Source: Verrucomicrobiota bacterium (GTDB lineage: Bacteria; Verrucomicrobiota; Verrucomicrobiia; Opitutales; Opitutaceae). Taken from it: a DNA stretch of 64,000 nt. Under the pieces are notes generated by a model. It worked only from the letters and a program-made list of their open reading frames with translations, was not told the origin of the DNA and did not search any database. Position 1 is the first letter of the stretch; each line of letters opens with the position of its first letter. A program made the position numbers and the translations under genes. This document shows, piece after piece, positions 1 through 9,517 of this stretch. The DNA is taken from NCBI GenBank assembly GCA_023399155.1, contig JAEWQP010000022.1, forward strand, positions 558,001 through 622,000, written 5' to 3'.

Positions 1-1179
1 CCCGTGAAGGGCGCGCTGGCCATGGCGATCCTGGCCAAGGCCTTGGGCAAACGCGGCATCCTCCTGCCGCCGGAGTCGGCCTGCGAAGCCGCCCTGATCG
101 AGGGCATGCCCGCCTACCCGGTGCGCTCGATCGACGAGGCCGCGAAGTTTCTCGAGGGGCATCTCTACCTGGAGCCGGCCCGGGCGGAGCGGCGCGCCGT
201 GTCTGCGGGCGAAGGCGCCGACGATTTTGCCGAGATCAAGGGACAGCTGGCCGTGCGTCGCGCCGTGGAGGTGGCGGTCGCGGGCGGCCACAACCTGATC
301 ATGATCGGTCCACCCGGCTCCGGGAAGTCGATGATCGCGAAGCGCATCCCGTCGATCATGCCGGCGCCGACGCTCGACGAGTTCCTCGAGATCCTCGCCA
401 TCCACTCCGCCGCGGGCCGGACGCTCGACGGGCAGGTGCCGTTGCTCACGCGGCCGTTCCGCGCGCCGCATCACACGATCAGCGATGTCGGCCTGCTCGG
501 AGGCGGCACGATTCCCGGTCCGGGCGAGATCAGCCTCGCGCACCACGGGGTGCTCTTTCTCGACGAGTTGCCGGAGTTCAAGCGCTCGGCCCTGGAGGTC
601 ATGCGCCAGCCGATGGAGGACGGAAGCGTCACGATCAGCCGTAGTGCCGGCAAGGTGACACTGCCCTGCGCGGTGATGCTCGTGGCGGCGATGAATCCGT
701 GCCCGTGCGGGTTTCTCGGCGACCCGAGGCGCGAGTGCCGCTGTTCGCCCTCGCAGATCCAGCGCTACCGGGCGCGGATCAGCGGTCCGCTGCTCGACCG
801 CATCGACATCCATGTCGAGGCACCGGCGCTGGGGATCGATGAGTTGCGCACGACCCGGCCGGCGGAGGCATCCAGCGCGATCCGTGCACGCGTGGACACG
901 GCGCGGACGGCGCAGTTGCGCCGGTTTGGTGGCACGCGGGTGACCTGCAACGCCCGCATGCCCGCGGCGCAGATCCGGGTGCATTGCGCCCTGGATACGG
1001 CGCTCGGCGACATGCTCCAGCATGCGATGGAGCAGCTGTCGCTCTCCGCACGCGCCTACGATCGGATCCTGAAGGTGGCGCGCACCATCGCCGACCTCGC
1101 GGGCAGCGAACGCATTGCGGGTCCGCACCTGATGGAAGCGATCCAGTACCGCAGCCTGGATCGCAACGTCTTCTACTGA
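1..1179 (+). CDS. comM: ComM/YifB-family Mg-chelatase-like AAA+ ATPase (5' truncated by window)
   Basis: The reading frame is open to the first base, so the N-terminal part (about 110 residues of the S5-like domain) lies outside the window. What remains is the tail of that domain, then the AAA+ core: Walker A GPPGSGKS (nt 307-330), Walker B FLDELPEF (nt 556-579), the Cys-rich segment NPCPCG...CRC typical of ComM, an arginine-rich ISGPLLDRIDIHVE sensor segment and the C-terminal helical lid ending in a YRSLDR motif. In other bacteria ComM is a hexameric helicase that promotes branch migration during natural transformation; that role here is inference. It is followed by a 440-bp spacer before coaE. 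Family assignment is firm; the competence function is not shown by this sequence alone. Confidence 0.9.
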   Translation, partial: PVKGALAMAILAKALGKRGILLPPESACEAALIEGMPAYPVRSIDEAAKFLEGHLYLEPARAERRAVSAGEGADDFAEIKGQLAVRRAVEVAVAGGHNLIMIGPPGSGKSMIAKRIPSIMPAPTLDEFLEILAIHSAAGRTLDGQVPLLTRPFRAPHHTISDVGLLGGGTIPGPGEISLAHHGVLFLDELPEFKRSALEVMRQPMEDGSVTISRSAGKVTLPCAVMLVAAMNPCPCGFLGDPRRECRCSPSQIQRYRARISGPLLDRIDIHVEAPALGIDELRTTRPAEASSAIRARVDTARTAQLRRFGGTRVTCNARMPAAQIRVHCALDTALGDMLQHAMEQLSLSARAYDRILKVARTIADLAGSERIAGPHLMEAIQYRSLDRNVFY

Positions 1180-1620
1180 GCGGCGACCGCACCACGACGG
1201 ATGAGTCCGGCGGCGGCCGGGAATACGGGCCCCTCTTTGGGCTAGGACCGGGGCACCTGGGACCTCGCTGCGGCCGCGGTGGCAGCCTCACTCCCGCTCG
1301 CCCTCAGGCCGGTTCTCCGCGTCTGTCGAGATTCTGCGGTGATCGAAGAACGAGCGGCACGTCGGGCATTCGCGAGTTTTCACGTGGCTGTCAACGGGCG
1401 CGAGTGACGCTTCGCGGGTCGCTGCCGGGTCCGCTGCGCGGTTGCATGGGCAAGGGCCCCGCGCGGCGGTTCCAGCCATCCCCCAGGTCGCGTTCCGGCT
1501 TCCGCCCGCCGACTTCTGTCTGGCGGCGGGATCGAGCGCCGGGCAGAGATGCAGCGTGCACGCCTTTCTCCCACGCGGGGTGCCCCGCTGCCTCAGGTTT
1601 GTTCCGGAGCCCGTTCGCCC
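1180..1620. other. 440-bp intergenic spacer, no convincing gene
   Basis: Open frames exist on both strands but are typical GC-rich shadows. The only mildly protein-like piece is a minus-strand frame whose end carries a CPTC pair (about nt 1290-1390), without the rest of a recognisable zinc ribbon. No tRNA or repeat was recognised. Confidence 0.5.
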
Positions 1621-2208
1621 ATGGTGATCGGGGTGACGGGCGGGATCGGCTGCGGCAAATCCACCGCGGCCCGGATGTTTGAGGAACTCGGCTGGGGGCG
1701 GGTGGAAACCGATGAGATCGTGCGCGATCTCCTGCGGAGTGACGCGCAGGTGGCTGAGGCGATCCGGCGGGAGTTTGGCGAGGGCGTTTTCGCGCCCGAC
1801 GGCGGGGTCGACCGCAGACTCATGGCGGCGGTCGTGTTTCCCGATCGGGAAGCGCTCAAGCGGCTCGAGGCCATCCTTCACCCCCGCGTCCGCGAGGCCT
1901 GGAAGGCCCGTGTCGCCCGGCCCGTGCCGGCGAACTGGGTGGTGGAGATTCCGCTGCTCTTCGAGAAGAGCCTTGAGAAAGAGTTTGATTTCACGGTGTG
2001 CGTGGCCTCAGATCCCCGCGTTCAGGCGCAGCGGCTCGCCTTGCGCGGGCTCCCGCCGCAGGAAGCAGCGCAGCGGATTGCCCGCCAGCTTCCCCTGGCT
2101 CAGAAGATCGAACGGGCCGACTTTGTCCTCACCAACAACGGCAGCCTCGCCTTTCTTCGCGACCAGGTTCTCCGGCTCACGCACCAGCTGATGCGTCCGG
2201 TCGCCTGA
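1621..2208 (+). CDS. coaE: Dephospho-CoA kinase
   Basis: Catalyses the last step of coenzyme A synthesis, ATP-dependent phosphorylation of the 3'-hydroxyl of dephospho-CoA, in the cytoplasm. The 195-residue product begins MVIGVTGGIGCGKST with the P-loop at residues 7-15, followed by the TDEIV segment that matches the family's D-x-x-V/A motif, the LHPRV motif and VEIPLLFEK, all hallmarks of CoaE. The frame is open upstream to 1549, but ATG 1621 places the P-loop at the expected distance from the N-terminus. It lies 61 bp upstream of rho in the same orientation and may be cotranscribed with it. Confidence 0.95.
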   Translation: MVIGVTGGIGCGKSTAARMFEELGWGRVETDEIVRDLLRSDAQVAEAIRREFGEGVFAPDGGVDRRLMAAVVFPDREALKRLEAILHPRVREAWKARVARPVPANWVVEIPLLFEKSLEKEFDFTVCVASDPRVQAQRLALRGLPPQEAAQRIARQLPLAQKIERADFVLTNNGSLAFLRDQVLRLTHQLMRPVA

Positions 2209-2269
2209 TACACCCCGCCGTTGCGCACGTCCTTGTTTTGCGGCGGGACACCCAACTCCCCGTCACGTC

Positions 2270-4366
2270 ATGGCAGAAGATTCCAACGAAGGCTCCGGAC
2301 GCCGTTCCGCAGCCAAGGATAAGTCCGCGAAATCCGGCGCACGTCGCACCACCCGAGGCGGACGCGTCCCTCGCGGGCCCCGCGGCAAGCGCTCCGAAAG
2401 CACACTCGTGACGGGAGAACTCCCGCTCGGAGCGCCCGAAGCCGAGCCGAAGCCGCCCGAGGCTTCCGCGCAGGAACCGGTCGCGCCGGAGGCGCGGACC
2501 GAGTCGCGCCCGGAACGCGTGCGACGCACGGAGCCGGTGCGGGACGAGCCCGCCCGCGAGGAGCGGTATTCGTTCGATCCCGACGCCTCCGAGCCGCCGG
2601 CCCGCGAGGAACGTGCGACCCCGCCGGAGCCCGCGCCCGAGCCGGCAGCCGAGCGACATGCTCCGCCCGCCGAGCTGCCCCAGCAGCGCGGCGAGCAAGA
2701 CCGTGACGACGCGCGCGAGCCCGCGGACGAGCGTGGAGGTCAGCCCCGGGGTGGAGAGGACCGTCCCCACGGGGGCGGCGGCCAGGGCGGCGGAGGTCAG
2801 GGTGGGGGCGGCGGTTTCCACGGTGAGCGCGGGGATCGCGGCGACTTCGGTTTCCGCAAGAAGTTCAAGAAGGACAAACACAAGGGGAAGTTCTTCCAGC
2901 CCGGCCAGGGCGGGGGAGGTGGTGGAGGCGGGGGCGGAGGCGGTGGCGGAGGCGGTGGCGGCCAGGGTCGGCCCCCGGCGTGGAAGCAACCCGCACCGCC
3001 GGCCGAGGCGCAGTACGGCGTGCTTCCGGACCCGATGAAGTTCGTCAATCCCGACGAACTGGCCACCCGCGCCGCGGAGATCGCCGGCGAGGGCGAGCCG
3101 CTCTTCCTCGACGACGTGGCGAAGGCCACGCACCACGAGTTGCTCGCCGCCGTGCGCATGCGGGGCATCGCGGTGACCGGCAGTCCCGGCCGCCAGCAGA
3201 TGATCGGCGACCTGTTCACCTGGGCGGCCGAAAACCGCCGCCTCATCCTCGATCGCGGACTGCTCGATCTGGCCGCCGAGGGGCACGGGTTTGTCGTGCA
3301 CAGCTCGTCGAATTTCCGGCTCCTGCCCGACAGCACGTTCGTGCCGGCGTCATTGGTGCGTAAATACGGGCTCAAGCGCGGGCACGAGCTCGAGGTGCAG
3401 GCCGCGGCTCCCGGCACAGGCGAGCGCTGCCCGGCGGCCCTGACGATCCGCTCGGTCATGGGGGGCGCGCCTGAGGAGATTTCGAAAGTCGTCCCATTCG
3501 AGGATCTCGTCCCGTACTACCCGACCAATCGCATCTTCCTCGAGGTGCCCTCGACGGATGCCCCCTCGAAGGTGGACGTCTCGATGCGCTGCGTCGACAT
3601 CCTCACGCCGATCGGCTTCGGCCAGCGCGGCCTGATCGTCGCGCCGCCGCGCACGGGCAAGACGATCCTCCTGCAGGGTATCGCCAATTCCGTCGCCACC
3701 AACCACCCCGAAGCCCGGCTCATCATCCTGCTGGTGGACGAGCGCCCCGAGGAGGTGACCGACTTCCGCCGCAACACCAAGGGGGAGGTGATCGCCTCCA
3801 CCTTCGACGAATCACCGGAGAGCCATGTCCACGCGGCCGAGATGGTGAGCGAGAAGGCGAAGCGGCTGGTGGAGAAGGGCGAGCACGTGGTGATCCTGCT
3901 CGACTCCATCACGCGCCTGGGCCGCGCCTACAACGCGCTTGCCTCGAACAGCGGCAAGATCATGTCCGGCGGTCTCGAGGCCACCGCGCTCCAGAAGCCG
4001 AAACGCTTCTTCGGCGCCGCGCGCAACATCGAGGGCGGCGGCTCGCTCACGGTGATGGGTACCGCCCTCATCGATACGAACAGCCGCATGGACGACATCA
4101 TCTTCGAGGAGTTCAAGGGCACAGGCAACATGGAGCTCCACCTCGACCGCGACCTCGTCAACAAGCGCATCTTCCCGGCGATCAACTTCGAGCGCTCCGG
4201 CACGCGCAAGGAGGAGCTGCTCTACCATCCCGACGAGCTGCAGAAGATCTACGGCCTGCGCCGCATCATGCTCGGCGTGCCGGCCTTCGAGGCGATGGAG
4301 ATGCTCATCCAGCGCCTCAAGAAAACCCGTTCCAACGCCGAGTTCCTCCTCTCGCTCTCCCGCTGA
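2270..4366 (+). CDS. rho: Transcription termination factor Rho with long disordered N-terminal extension
   Basis: Hexameric RNA-dependent ATPase that ends transcription. At 698 residues it is far longer than the roughly 420 of E. coli. Residues 1 to about 245 are low complexity: Arg/Glu/Pro-rich, then a Lys/Phe-rich patch (FRKKFKKDKHKGKFF) and 18 consecutive glycines (residues 214-231). The conserved part begins near residue 255 with the Rho N-terminal helical domain (DELATRAAEI) and the cold-shock RNA-binding fold (GHGFVVHSSSNFRLLPDS). The RecA-like core has Walker A APPRTGKT (458-465), LLVDERPEEVTDFRR, LDSITRLGRAYN and the R-loop segment FKGTGNMELHLDR. Long IDR-type N-termini occur in Rho of several phyla and are linked to RNA binding or phase separation in some; that role here is inference. 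Confidence 0.97.
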   Translation: MAEDSNEGSGRRSAAKDKSAKSGARRTTRGGRVPRGPRGKRSESTLVTGELPLGAPEAEPKPPEASAQEPVAPEARTESRPERVRRTEPVRDEPAREERYSFDPDASEPPAREERATPPEPAPEPAAERHAPPAELPQQRGEQDRDDAREPADERGGQPRGGEDRPHGGGGQGGGGQGGGGGFHGERGDRGDFGFRKKFKKDKHKGKFFQPGQGGGGGGGGGGGGGGGGGGQGRPPAWKQPAPPAEAQYGVLPDPMKFVNPDELATRAAEIAGEGEPLFLDDVAKATHHELLAAVRMRGIAVTGSPGRQQMIGDLFTWAAENRRLILDRGLLDLAAEGHGFVVHSSSNFRLLPDSTFVPASLVRKYGLKRGHELEVQAAAPGTGERCPAALTIRSVMGGAPEEISKVVPFEDLVPYYPTNRIFLEVPSTDAPSKVDVSMRCVDILTPIGFGQRGLIVAPPRTGKTILLQGIANSVATNHPEARLIILLVDERPEEVTDFRRNTKGEVIASTFDESPESHVHAAEMVSEKAKRLVEKGEHVVILLDSITRLGRAYNALASNSGKIMSGGLEATALQKPKRFFGAARNIEGGGSLTVMGTALIDTNSRMDDIIFEEFKGTGNMELHLDRDLVNKRIFPAINFERSGTRKEELLYHPDELQKIYGLRRIMLGVPAFEAMEMLIQRLKKTRSNAEFLLSLSR
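2909..2962 (+). repeat. Poly-glycine codon run (18 GGN codons) inside rho
   Basis: Eighteen consecutive Gly codons with mixed third bases, flanked on both sides by a CAG codon. A shorter GGx-rich stretch lies upstream (about 2774-2818). Third-base variety suggests selection for glycine rather than a fresh slippage tract, but length variation between strains is plausible. Confidence 0.85.
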
Positions 4367-4376
4367 TCGCATCACG

Positions 4377-4397
4377 CGGCCGCCCGTCGGGCGGCCG
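4377..4397 (+). terminator. GC-rich hairpin just after rho
   Basis: A 9-bp perfect stem (CGGCCGCCC / GGGCGGCCG) with a 3-nt loop starts 10 nt after the rho stop. There is no T-run, so it may stall polymerase or mark a 3' end rather than be a classical intrinsic terminator. Confidence 0.45.
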
Positions 4398-4417
4398 GCT
4401 CACCCCGCCCCTCCACC

Positions 4418-6160
4418 GTGTCCGTCCAGGACGATTACGTCGTTCAGCTCATGGTCGAGAAGGGGCTCGTGCCCGCCGAGGTGGTTGCACGCGTGCGCTC
4501 GGCGCTGGGTGCGGGCGATCTCACCGGCGCACCCAAGCCGGTGAGCGACGTGCTCATCGAGCAGGGCATGGTCAAGGCCGACCAGATCCTGCGCATCCTG
4601 GGCGACGAGTATTCCATGACGGTGGTCGACCTCTCGAAGGTCCGGCCGCATCCCACGGCTCTGGATACGATCACGCGTGAGATGGCGGCGCGCTATCGGG
4701 TGTTTCCGGTCGAGATCAACGCCACGTCGCTCGTGCTCGCGCTGAGCAACCCCTTCGACCAGGGGGCGATCGACACGCTCACGCATGTGCTGCACCGGCA
4801 CATCGAGCCGGTGCTGGCGACGCGGTCCGACATCGATGCCGCCATCGCGCGGCATTACGTGGCTGACGGCGAGACGGTGCAGAGTTTCCTGCGCGACCTC
4901 AATCCCGGCGAGGAGGCCGGAGCCGAGATCGCCACCGACCAGCCCGCAGCCGTGATCGATCCGGCCGACGAGCGGGTGGCCACCGACTCCGACGCACCGA
5001 TCATCCGGCTCGTCCACGTCATCATCACGGAGGCGTTCAACCGCCGCGCCTCCGACATCCATTTCGAGCCGCTGGAGAAGCGCTTCCGCGTGCGCTACCG
5101 CATCGACGGCGTGCTGCACGAGGTGGAGAGCCCGCCCAAGCGCCTGCAGCTGGCCATGATCTCCCGCATCAAGATCATGTCCAACATGAGCATCGCGGAA
5201 AAGCGCGTCCCGCAGGACGGCCGCATCCAGCTCATCGTGGTGGGCAAGACGATCGACCTGCGCGTGTCGTGCCTGCCGACCGCGCACGGCGAGAGCGTGG
5301 TGATGCGCATCCTCGACAAGGAGGGCCTGCTGCTCGGCCTGCCGGAACTCGGCTTCTTCAGCGACGACCAGGCGAGTTTTGAGAAACTCATCGCGCTGCC
5401 CGACGGCATCATCCTCATCACCGGGCCCACCGGCTCGGGCAAGACGACCACGCTCTACGCGTGCCTCAACCACATCAACCGGCCCGACCGGAAGATCATC
5501 ACGGTGGAGGAGCCGGTCGAGTACCAGATCAACGGCATCAACCAGGTGCCGGTGCGTAATGAGATTGGCATGACGTTCGGTTCGGCCCTGCGCGCCATGC
5601 TGCGGCAGGCGCCGAACGTGATCATGATCGGCGAGATCCGCGACCTCGAGACGGCGGAGATCGCGATCAACGCCTCGCTCACGGGCCACCTCGTGTTCAG
5701 CACGCTGCATACGAACGATGCGCCCAGCGCCGTGACGCGGCTGATCGACCTCGGCATCAAGCCATTCCTCGTTTCCACGGCGTTGCGCGCCACCATGGCC
5801 CAGCGGCTCGTCCGGCGCATCTGCGCGCGCTGCAAGGAACCCTATCTCCCGGACATGCGCGGCCTGCGCACGCTGGGATTCGATCCCGATGCGATCGCCG
5901 GCCTGCGACTCGAGCACGGGCGGGGTTGTCCTTACTGTGGCACTACCGGCTTCCGCGGCCGCATGGGCATCTTCGAGATCTTCGTGGTGAACGAGGAACT
6001 CCAGCGGATGATCTACGAGTCGACCACCGCCCACATCCTGCGCAGGCGTGCGAGGGAGCTGGGCATGCACACGATGCGCGACGACGGCATCCGCAAGGTC
6101 CTCGCCGGACAGACGACGATCGAGGAGGTGGTCTCCACCACCATCGGCGACGCCAGCTGA
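4418..6160 (+). CDS. PilB/GspE-type assembly ATPase, first copy
   Basis: Cytoplasmic motor ATPase that drives extension of a type IV pilus or type II secretion pseudopilus. The 580-residue protein starts at GTG 4418 and has the N-terminal GspE domain (about residues 1-150), Walker A GPTGSGKT (336-343), the Asp-box region with IGEIRDLETAEIA, the His-box region (HLVFSTLHTNDAPSA) and a tetracysteine zinc module (C469, C472, C504, C507). It opens a same-strand motor cluster (this gene, pilT, a second pilB-like gene, pilC) with no pilin or secretin gene visible, so pilus and T2SS roles cannot be separated. It is about as similar in architecture to the gene at 7714 as paralogues usually are. Confidence 0.92.
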   Translation: MSVQDDYVVQLMVEKGLVPAEVVARVRSALGAGDLTGAPKPVSDVLIEQGMVKADQILRILGDEYSMTVVDLSKVRPHPTALDTITREMAARYRVFPVEINATSLVLALSNPFDQGAIDTLTHVLHRHIEPVLATRSDIDAAIARHYVADGETVQSFLRDLNPGEEAGAEIATDQPAAVIDPADERVATDSDAPIIRLVHVIITEAFNRRASDIHFEPLEKRFRVRYRIDGVLHEVESPPKRLQLAMISRIKIMSNMSIAEKRVPQDGRIQLIVVGKTIDLRVSCLPTAHGESVVMRILDKEGLLLGLPELGFFSDDQASFEKLIALPDGIILITGPTGSGKTTTLYACLNHINRPDRKIITVEEPVEYQINGINQVPVRNEIGMTFGSALRAMLRQAPNVIMIGEIRDLETAEIAINASLTGHLVFSTLHTNDAPSAVTRLIDLGIKPFLVSTALRATMAQRLVRRICARCKEPYLPDMRGLRTLGFDPDAIAGLRLEHGRGCPYCGTTGFRGRMGIFEIFVVNEELQRMIYESTTAHILRRRARELGMHTMRDDGIRKVLAGQTTIEEVVSTTIGDAS

Positions 6161-6170
6161 CGGTCCGCCC

Positions 6171-6295
6171 AGATCTTTCTCTTAATCTTTCTCTTCTCCT
6201 GCGTCGGGACTCCGCCGTTTCTGCGGGCCGTCTGGGAGCGCAGGAGAACGAAGAGGAGGACGAGAAAGAGAAAGATTAAGAGAAAGAGTAAGAGT
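6171..6295. repeat. Long inverted repeat built from GAGAAAG-type hexamers
   Basis: A pyrimidine-rich left arm (6171-6203) is matched by a purine-rich right arm (6239-6295): the reverse complement of the left arm agrees almost base for base except for about 18 extra bases in the right arm. Both arms are imperfect tandem repeats of a 6-bp unit such as AGAAAG/ATTAAG. The loop is GC-rich. It lies between the first pilB-like gene and pilT, so the transcript would fold into a long hairpin. Similar arms occur at 50651-50797 and 54731-54762. Confidence 0.8.
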
Positions 6296-6460
6296 AGGAA
6301 TCCCTTTGAGGGGGAGGGGAGGGTTCGGGCAGCAGGGGGGAGGGGGCCTTGGCGGGCGACGTTGGGTTTAACAAAAGTGTTTAACCATGGCCGCGGGGGT
6401 CGGGAGGGACTCGGAATCTGCCGATACAGCGGGGAGAAACCCTCAGACTTTCCCTCCCGG

Positions 6461-7543
<1,083 letters not shown>

Positions 7544-7600
7544 TCATGCGGCCCGCCGGGGCCGTGGCAGGAACGAGTTGAAGGATCGCAGGCCACCCGC

Positions 7601-7640
7601 CCTCTCGACAGGCTCGGGGCCCTGAGCCGCCGATAGGCTC
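7601..7640. repeat. Palindromic GC-rich intergenic sequence
   Basis: Contains CTCGACAGGCTCGGGGCCCTGAGC with a near-perfect palindrome at its 3' half, followed by another AGGCTCG. Sequences of this kind recur between genes in many GC-rich genomes. It lies in the 170-bp gap between pilT and the second pilB-like gene. Confidence 0.4.
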
Positions 7641-7713
7641 GCGGGCGCCCGCTGGCGGGCAGCCGACGGTCCTGCGACCGGGCCCTCCGCCCCTCGGCAC
7701 GCCCGCGATCCCA

Positions 7714-9414
7714 ATGTTTGATAGCGAGAACCTTGCCCTCTACGAACTCCTGAAGGAACGCGGTCTCGTCGACCCGGCGCGCCTCCACGACCTTCACGAC
7801 GAGTCGCAGAAGTCGGGCCGGCCGCTTTCGCGTTTCCTCATCGACCAGGGTATTTTCGAGCGGCAGCAGTTGCTCGCCATCGTGGCCGGGTACCTCGGCT
7901 GGGAATACGTGGCCCAGCCCGCGCGCACGATCCCCGACGAAGTCGTAGCCCTGATCGAGCCCGCCATGGCGCGCATGTACGGCGTGATGCCGTTGCGCGC
8001 CGACGCCTCCTCCATCGACCTGCTCGCACGCGATCCGTTCAACAGCCAGATCGTCGACGACCTCACGTTCGCGTTGCGGCGCGACGTGCGCCTCGTGGTG
8101 ACCGACCCGGAAACCGTCGACTCGCTCGTCGCCCAGTTCTACGGCAGCGAGGACGAGTCGATCGAGAATCTCCTCACCGAGCTCGGCACCGGCCAGGTCG
8201 TGTCAGGCGGAACGGCGGAGGACCAGCTCACGGCCGAGGATATCGAAGCGATGGCCTCCGAGGCGCCGATCATCCGCTTCGTCAACCTGGTGCTCAGCCA
8301 GGCGATACGCGACAAGGCCTCCGATATCCACTTCGAGCCGTTCGAGACCGAGTTCAAGATCCGCTACCGGATCGACGGCGCCCTCTACGAGATGGCGCCG
8401 CCGCCCAAGAACCTGGCGCTGCCGATCATCTCGCGCCTCAAGGTCGTGGCCAACCTCAACATCGCCGAACGGCGCGTGCCGCAGGACGGGCGCATCAAGC
8501 TCACCGTCGCCGGCCGCCCCGTCGACCTGCGCGTATCCACACTTCCGACACAGTTTGGCGAGAGCGTCGTGCTCCGCGTGCTCGACCGATCCGTGGTCCA
8601 GCTCGACCTCGAGAACCTCGGCATGCCCGAGGACGTGCTGGCCGCGGCCCAGGAGATCATCCGCCGGCCGAACGGCATCGTCGTCGTCACCGGTCCCACC
8701 GGCTCGGGCAAGACGACCACCCTCTACAGCTGCCTGCGCGCGATCAATACCCTCGACCTGAAGATCCTCACCGCCGAGGAGCCGGTCGAGTACGACATCG
8801 AGGGCATCATGCAGGTCGGCGTGAACCCGCCGGTCGGGCTCACCTTCGCCTCCGCCCTGCGCTCGTTCCTGCGGCAGGATCCGGATGTGATCATGGTCGG
8901 CGAGATCCGAGACCTCGAGACCGCGCAGATCGCGGTGCAGGCGTCGCTCACCGGCCACCTCGTGCTTTCCACCCTGCACACCAACGACACGGCGGGGGCG
9001 GTCACCCGCCTCGTCGACATGGGCGTGGAACCATTCCTCATCTCCTCCGCGCTCGAGGCCATCGTGGCCCAGCGCCTGGTGCGCCGCATCTGCACGGAAT
9101 GCCGCACGCCCTTCGAGCCGGGCGCAGGCCTGCTCCAGCAGCTGGGATTGGACGCGCATCCCGCCAACGGCCGGCAGTTCTTCTACGGTCGCGGATGCGA
9201 GACGTGCCACGACACCGGCTATCGCGGCCGCCTCGGCATATTCGAGCTGCTGCGGATGAACGACAGCCTGCGCGAGCTGATCACGAGGAAAGCGCCGGCG
9301 CTTGTCCTCCGGCGCAAGGCGCTCGAGCTGGGCATGCGCACCCTGCGCGACGACGGCCTCCGCGCCATCTTCGCCGGTGCAACCACCGTCGAGGAAGTGA
9401 TAAAGTACACCTGA
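7714..9414 (+). CDS. pilB: PilB/GspE-type assembly ATPase, second copy
   Basis: Second motor ATPase of the cluster, 566 residues from ATG 7714. N-terminal GspE domain (FLIDQGIFERQQLLAIVAGYLGWEYV), Walker A GPTGSGKT (327-334), Walker B VGEIRDLETAQIA, His box HLVLSTLHTNDTAGA and zinc-binding pairs CTEC...CETC near residues 460-500. It lies closest to pilC, so it is the better candidate for the true PilB of the pilus, with the copy at 4418 as a paralogue; this ranking is inference. The 103-bp gap to pilC contains a short heptamer repeat. Confidence 0.92.
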   Translation: MFDSENLALYELLKERGLVDPARLHDLHDESQKSGRPLSRFLIDQGIFERQQLLAIVAGYLGWEYVAQPARTIPDEVVALIEPAMARMYGVMPLRADASSIDLLARDPFNSQIVDDLTFALRRDVRLVVTDPETVDSLVAQFYGSEDESIENLLTELGTGQVVSGGTAEDQLTAEDIEAMASEAPIIRFVNLVLSQAIRDKASDIHFEPFETEFKIRYRIDGALYEMAPPPKNLALPIISRLKVVANLNIAERRVPQDGRIKLTVAGRPVDLRVSTLPTQFGESVVLRVLDRSVVQLDLENLGMPEDVLAAAQEIIRRPNGIVVVTGPTGSGKTTTLYSCLRAINTLDLKILTAEEPVEYDIEGIMQVGVNPPVGLTFASALRSFLRQDPDVIMVGEIRDLETAQIAVQASLTGHLVLSTLHTNDTAGAVTRLVDMGVEPFLISSALEAIVAQRLVRRICTECRTPFEPGAGLLQQLGLDAHPANGRQFFYGRGCETCHDTGYRGRLGIFELLRMNDSLRELITRKAPALVLRRKALELGMRTLRDDGLRAIFAGATTVEEVIKYT

Positions 9415-9474
9415 GGACCGAGGACCCGGTTCACGGAGCGCGATCCCGACCAGCCCGGTTCCACCTTGTCGCTC

Positions 9475-9503
9475 GTTCCCGGTCTCCCGTCACCCGTTCC
9501 CGT
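9475..9503. repeat. Short imperfect heptamer tandem repeat upstream of pilC
   Basis: About four degenerate copies of a TYCCCGT-like heptamer sit 14 bp upstream of the pilC start. It resembles, in unit length, the intergenic repeats elsewhere in the window. Confidence 0.4.
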
Positions 9504-9517
9504 CCGCCGCCACCCGC

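Noticed and set aside
1288..1881. Minus-strand frame with a CPTC pair
   Set aside because: No complete zinc-ribbon pattern, and most of it lies antisense to coaE.
4400..6070. Long antisense frame of 556 codons opposite the first PilB-like gene
   Set aside because: Typical GC-rich shadow: His/Asp/Arg-rich product without motifs, while the opposite strand encodes a full GspE-family ATPase. The same applies to 6443-7477, 14148-15827, 23217-24128, 42326-43882 and similar frames.
7714..9414. Second PilB-like gene as a broken duplicate
   Set aside because: All motor motifs and zinc cysteines are intact and the sequence is clearly diverged from the first copy.
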